DNA from: a bacterium HR08
Lineage (GTDB): Bacteria; Acidobacteriota; Blastocatellia; HR10
NCBI GenBank assembly: GCA_002898775.1
Contig: BEHK01000003.1
Location: 1-48,945 of the forward strand
Direction of reading: 5' to 3'
Length of the DNA stretch: 48,945 nt
The position numbers and the translations under genes were made by a program. Under the pieces are notes generated by a model. The model saw only the letters and a program-made list of their open reading frames with translations. It ran no database searches and was not told where the DNA came from. Positions 45,246 to 48,945 of the stretch are shown here, one piece after another. The first letter of the stretch is position 1. Every line of letters begins with the position of its first letter.

Positions 45246-45961
45246 ACGTGGCGCGGCTTCCCGATTTCTCCCGACGCGCGACGGTGCGGGAATGGATGGA
45301 CGATCCGGCCGTTCCGCCGGAAGAGGTCGCCGCGGCGCTTCGCGATCTGGAGCGCATCAACGTCGCCCTGGGCGTGAGATCGGCGCTCGCGCGACATCTC
45401 TTCCCGCGGATCGAGCGACTGGCGCGCTCTCCGGTGCGCATCTTGGATGTGGCGACGGGGGCCGCCGATATCCCTCGCGCGATCGCCGCGTGGGCTCGAC
45501 GGCGCGGGCGGCGGGTGGAGATCGTGGCCCTCGATCGCGGTTGGTCCGTCCTCCGATACGCGCGGCATGCCGTTGGCGACTATCCGGAGATCGCGCTCGT
45601 GTGCGCGGACGCGCGACATCTGCCCTTCCCCCGCGATGCCTTCGACTTCGTCATCGCGACCGAGTTCGTGCACCATCTGGCGGACGAGGAGATCGTGCCG
45701 CTGTTGCGGCGCCTGGCGGAGCTGGCGCGCGAAGCCTTCGTCATCAATGATCTGCGACGGCATCCCATCGCCTACTACGGATTTCGTGTGCTCTCGCGCT
45801 TCTTCTTCCGCAGTCGGCTCGTGCGCCACGACGGCCCGATCTCCATCCTGCGCGGGTTCACCGTGCGCGAATGCGAGCGCTTCCAAGAAGCGCTCGGCCT
45901 GCGCGCGGTCTCGCTCCATCGCCACTTCCCGTATCGCTTCATCCTCATCGGCGAGCGATGA
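45242..45961 (+). CDS. Class I SAM-dependent methyltransferase
   Basis: A 239-residue methyltransferase. Motif I is ILDVATGAADIPRAIA, with acidic loop residues after VEIVALDRG, then ADARHLPFPRDAFDFVIAT and a FVHHL block. The GTG start at 45242 overlaps the ketosynthase stop (GTGA) and follows GGGAGGAGG. Methyltransferases of this type accompany type III polyketide synthases and flavoproteins in phenolic-lipid loci; here the partner is a FabF-like enzyme instead. It probably methylates an oxygen or carbon of the product. Confidence 0.87.
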   Translation: MNVARLPDFSRRATVREWMDDPAVPPEEVAAALRDLERINVALGVRSALARHLFPRIERLARSPVRILDVATGAADIPRAIAAWARRRGRRVEIVALDRGWSVLRYARHAVGDYPEIALVCADARHLPFPRDAFDFVIATEFVHHLADEEIVPLLRRLAELAREAFVINDLRRHPIAYYGFRVLSRFFFRSRLVRHDGPISILRGFTVRECERFQEALGLRAVSLHRHFPYRFILIGER

Positions 45962-47115
45962 CCTGGGACGTCCTGATCATCGTCGGGGGACCAGCGGGAG
46001 CTATCGCGGCCGCCGATCTGGCGCGATGCGGCTATCGCGTGGGCGTGCTCGAACGCAAGCGTTTTCCACGAGGGAAGTTGTGCGGGGAGTTCCTCGCGCC
46101 CAGAGGCGTCGCGCGGCTGCAGCAGCACGGTCTCTTAACGCCACTGCTTCGGGCGGGGGCGCGCCGCATTCGAAACGCCGTCTTCATCTCCCTCGGCGGC
46201 CACAGCCACTGCCTGCCCTTGAGCCGCTTCTCCGAGAGCGTGGAGTTCGGCCTGGGGATCAGCCGCGCGACCCTCGATCACCTGCTGCTGGACCACGCGC
46301 GAGCGTGCGGCGCCGATGTCCTGGAACGGGTGTGCGTGACCGACGCGATCGCGTCCAGCGGACGCATCGTCGGCGTGCGCGCTCGCCTCTCTCCTTCGGG
46401 GACGCGCGTGACGTTCTTCGCCGCCGTCGTCATAGACGCCAGCGGGAGGGCGCGCGTCCTCGGCTCGCCGACGCCACGAGCGCGATCGGAGGGCGATGCG
46501 CGGCTCTTCGCGTTTCAAGCGCACGTATCCGGCATCGCCGGCGTCGGTGAGGCCGTCCAGCTGTACTTCTACCCCTCCGGATATGGGGGCCTCGTGCGCA
46601 TCGAAGGCGATCTCGTCAACCTCTGCGGCCTCACGACGTGGGCGACACTCCGCCGTGCCGGTGGGGATCCGAAGCAGCTTCTCGCGCTGACGATGGGGCA
46701 GAACCCGCGCGCTCAGGAAATCCTGCGGAACGCGCGGCTGGAGACTCCGCTCGCCGGCTGCGGGCCGCTGCGCTTCGGGCTGCGCGCCCTGCCGCGCGAG
46801 TATCTGGCCGTGGGCGATGCCGCTGCGTCATTGGATCCGTTCCTCGGGCACGGCATCACTCTCGCCCTCGAGAGCGGACTTCTGGCCGCCGCGCTTACGG
46901 ATGCGGCCTTCCGCGCGGGTGATCCGACGACGCTGGCGCCGCGCTATGCGCGAGCCTTTCGCCGATGCTTCGCTCGGATATGGCGCGCGGCCGGATGGCT
47001 CCGCCCGATCGCCTCGCACCATGCCGTGGGCGATCGCGTGCTCGCCCTTCTGCCCGAGCGCGCGCTCGCACACCGTCTGCTGCGCGCCCTTCTTTTCGGA
47101 GGCCGGACCGGCTGA
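45958..47115 (+). CDS. FAD-dependent oxidoreductase (geranylgeranyl-reductase / monooxygenase-like)
   Basis: A 385-residue flavoprotein. The N-terminal FAD motif reads IIVGGPAGAIAAADLA; where the family normally has GGGPAG, the first glycine is Val. LERKRFPRGKLCGEFLAP is the family's second block and YLAVGDAAASLDPFLGHGI the FAD ribityl motif. It overlaps the methyltransferase by ATGA and ends two bases from the convergent aminotransferase. Probably a hydroxylase or reductase acting on the ketosynthase product. The changed glycine may weaken FAD binding or be tolerated. Confidence 0.85.
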   Translation: MTWDVLIIVGGPAGAIAAADLARCGYRVGVLERKRFPRGKLCGEFLAPRGVARLQQHGLLTPLLRAGARRIRNAVFISLGGHSHCLPLSRFSESVEFGLGISRATLDHLLLDHARACGADVLERVCVTDAIASSGRIVGVRARLSPSGTRVTFFAAVVIDASGRARVLGSPTPRARSEGDARLFAFQAHVSGIAGVGEAVQLYFYPSGYGGLVRIEGDLVNLCGLTTWATLRRAGGDPKQLLALTMGQNPRAQEILRNARLETPLAGCGPLRFGLRALPREYLAVGDAAASLDPFLGHGITLALESGLLAAALTDAAFRAGDPTTLAPRYARAFRRCFARIWRAAGWLRPIASHHAVGDRVLALLPERALAHRLLRALLFGGRTG

Positions 47116-47117
47116 CG

Positions 47118-48302
47118 CTACGACACGAGCTCCCGCAGGCGGAGCAGACGCTGAGCGGCGGCGTCCAAGGTCGCCTCGGTCTTGCAGAAGCAGAAGCGAA
47201 CTTGCTGCCGGCCTTTCTCCGGATGCTCGTAGAAGCTGCTGCCGGGGACGACAGCGACGCCGATCTCACGCACCAAATAGTGGGCGAACTCCACGTCATT
47301 GGCGAATCCGAATCGGCTGATGTCGGTCATGATGTAATAGGCCCCGCGCGGCTTATAGACGCCGAAGCCCGCCGCCTCCAGAGCGCGAAGGAGTCGGTCG
47401 CGTCGTGCCGCGTACTCGGCAGCAAGCCGCTCGTAGTAAGAGCGGGGGAGACGCAAGGCGACGGCCCCGGCTTCTTGAAGGGGCGCGGCCGCCCCCACGG
47501 TGAGGAAGTCATGAACCTTGCGGATCGCCGACGTGATCTCCGGCGGCGCGATGGCGTATCCGATGCGCCAGCCGGTCACGCTGTAGGTCTTCGAGAGCCC
47601 GTTGATCGTGATCGTCCGCTCGCGCATTCCGGGGAGCGTGGCGATGGCGAGATGCTCGGCCCCGTCGTAGAGGATGTGCTCGTAGATCTCATCGGTGATG
47701 GCGATGACATCCCACTCCTGGCAGAGGGCGGCGATCAGCTCCAGCTCCTCTCGCGTGAAGACCTTGCCCGTCGGATTATTCGGCGTATTGATGACGATCG
47801 CTTTGGTCCGCGCCGTGAAGGCCGCGCGCAGCTCATCCGGATCGAAATGCCAATCGGGGGGGTAGAGGGGGACATATCGGGGACGCGCATCGGCGAGGAT
47901 CGCATCGGGGCCGTAGTTCTCGTAGAATGGCTCGAAGATGATGACCTCATCGCCGGGATTGAGGACAGCGATCATGCTGGCGATCATGGCCTCGGTCGAG
48001 CCGCAGGTGACGGTGATCTCCGTCTCCGGATCCACGTCCAGGCCGAGATACCACCGCACCTTCTCGGCGATGGCCTCGCGCAGCGAGCGCGCTCCCCACG
48101 TGATGGCGTACTGATTGATGTCTGCGCGAATGGCCTCGATCGCGGCATGTTTGATCGCCTCGGGAGCCGGGAAGTCGGGGAAGCCCTGAGCGAGATTGAT
48201 CGCGTCATGCTCCATGGCCAGGCGCGTCATCTCGCGGATCACCGACTCGGTGAACCGATCCGTTTTGAACGACGTTCGCTTCTTCGCCTCCATCCGCTGC
48301 AT
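47118..48302 (-). CDS. Class I pyridoxal-phosphate aminotransferase
   Basis: A 394-residue enzyme with an intact PLP site: NTPNNPTGKVFTREEL (Asn binding the cofactor), ITDEIYEHILYDG (Asp/Tyr), and the Schiff-base lysine in NGLSKTYSVTGWRIGY. An AINLAQGFPDFPAPEAI block and a C-terminal QQVRFCFCKTEATLDAA are typical of the aspartate/kynurenine/methionine-type family. The substrate cannot be set by sequence. The start at 48302 (with GGAAGAGAG upstream) is preferred; an ATG at 48293 is an alternative and the longer frame is not. Confidence 0.87.
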   Translation of the reverse strand: MQRMEAKKRTSFKTDRFTESVIREMTRLAMEHDAINLAQGFPDFPAPEAIKHAAIEAIRADINQYAITWGARSLREAIAEKVRWYLGLDVDPETEITVTCGSTEAMIASMIAVLNPGDEVIIFEPFYENYGPDAILADARPRYVPLYPPDWHFDPDELRAAFTARTKAIVINTPNNPTGKVFTREELELIAALCQEWDVIAITDEIYEHILYDGAEHLAIATLPGMRERTITINGLSKTYSVTGWRIGYAIAPPEITSAIRKVHDFLTVGAAAPLQEAGAVALRLPRSYYERLAAEYAARRDRLLRALEAAGFGVYKPRGAYYIMTDISRFGFANDVEFAHYLVREIGVAVVPGSSFYEHPEKGRQQVRFCFCKTEATLDAAAQRLLRLRELVS

Positions 48303-48330
48303 GATGGCTCTCTTCCTCCCAGGCGTCAGA

Positions 48331-48945
48331 TCAGGTCCTGGACGCGCGACGCGCCCGCCGAAGGCGCGAGCACTGGCGGCGGGCGCTCGTCCCTTCATCT
48401 TCTTCCCCTCCCTCTTCTCCCTCCTCCTCGGCTTTCTCCGCCTCACGAGCCAGCTCGCGCAGGCGTTGGTCCACAAGATGATTCACCGTCCCCTCGGGGA
48501 ATTGGCCACTGGCGTCGCGCTCTCCCGCGGGCATGCCGGTGAGCAGCTCCAAGGCTTCATCCACCGTCTCGACGGCGTAGATATGGAACCGCCCCTCGCG
48601 AACGGCCTCGACGACCTCCCGACGCAGCATGAGGTTCTTCACGTTCTGATGCGGGATGATGACGCCCTGATCGCCGGTCAGTCCCTTCGCCTTGCAGACG
48701 TAGAAGAATCCCTCGACCTTCTCGTTCACGCCGCCGATGGGCTGGATCTGCCCCTTCTGATTGATCGAACCCGTGATGGCGAGATTCTGCTTGAGCGGAA
48801 CACCCGCGAGGCTCGAGAGCAGCGCGATCAGCTCCGCGGCCGAGGCACTGTCCCCTTCGACCGGTTCGTAGGATTGCTCGAAGCCGAGGCTGGCCGCCAG
48901 ACTGAGCGGCTTATCCTGCGCGTAGCGCGCGCCCAGATACCCGCT
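48331..48945 (-). CDS. Lon-type protease, C-terminal part (truncated by window edge)
   Basis: Reading leftward from 48945, 205 codons encode the end of a Lon-type (LonB-like) protease. The catalytic serine lies in VEGDSASAAELIALLSSL and the lysine in GGVNEKVEGFF; GSINQKGQIQPIGG is the strand between them. VIIPHQNVKNLMLRREVV and ETVDEALELLTG complete the domain. The tail is unusual: a run of Glu/Gly, then a strongly basic SRLRRARRASRT end. The AAA ATPase part is outside the window. It lies about 30 bases upstream of the aminotransferase gene. Confidence 0.9.
   Translation of the reverse strand, partial: SGYLGARYAQDKPLSLAASLGFEQSYEPVEGDSASAAELIALLSSLAGVPLKQNLAITGSINQKGQIQPIGGVNEKVEGFFYVCKAKGLTGDQGVIIPHQNVKNLMLRREVVEAVREGRFHIYAVETVDEALELLTGMPAGERDASGQFPEGTVNHLVDQRLRELAREAEKAEEEGEEGGEEDEGTSARRQCSRLRRARRASRT

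Overview
This is a GC-rich bacterial chromosome segment with few gaps, short intergenic regions, many ATGA/GTGA stop-start overlaps and clear Shine-Dalgarno sites. A TonB-dependent receptor, a heptose-phosphate isomerase and a lipid-type exopolysaccharide locus point to a diderm (Gram-negative) cell. The receptor's N-terminal carboxypeptidase-regulatory-like domain and the signal-peptide-bearing ATP synthase subunit c resemble Acidobacteriota and related phyla. That placement is inference; there is no rRNA or other marker here to settle it.

Layout. At 1-350 lies the end of an IS256-family element, inserted into a fused potC-potD gene and so breaking a polyamine-type ABC operon (potA, potB, potCD; 351-3488, minus strand). 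At 3578-9886 is a B12 uptake operon on the minus strand: promoter, cobalamin riboswitch, btuF, btuC, btuD, a BtuB-like receptor, then gmhA. At 10019-11396 a small secreted cysteine-rich protein and a secreted beta-propeller protein form an apparent two-gene operon. At 11779-17141 are housekeeping genes (mreB, a nuoI-like ferredoxin, ruvC, a small membrane protein, a DRG-type TGS GTPase, a class V aminotransferase).

At 17394-33723 a long plus-strand run encodes exopolysaccharide assembly: a FecR-like protein, a TPR protein, an O-antigen ligase/polymerase-type protein, Gmd and Rmd (a route to GDP-D-rhamnose), a FemAB-like acyltransferase, a hexapeptide acyltransferase, a Wzx-type flippase and five GT4-like glycosyltransferases. 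A MOT1-type molybdate/sulfate transporter sits in the middle. At 33724-38760 the texture changes. This stretch is a graveyard of gene fragments: winged-helix domains in three frames, the start of a DUF1156 methylase, the tail of an HsdR restriction subunit and a Type IX secretion sorting domain. It also holds long palindromes and one intact gene, a Mg2+ P-type ATPase; it looks like a decayed, horizontally acquired defence or mobile island.

At 38843-48945 core genes resume: leuC-leuD with a near-consensus promoter; a partial ATP synthase operon (atpI, atpB, atpE, with no F1 genes following) and a rhodanese; then a tightly coupled ketosynthase / methyltransferase / FAD-oxidoreductase trio that looks biosynthetic. 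A class I aminotransferase and the C-terminal part of a Lon-type protease follow on the minus strand. I saw no tRNA, rRNA or CRISPR array. The candidates for something undescribed are the cysteine-rich/propeller pair, the ketosynthase trio, and the palindrome-bearing degraded island.
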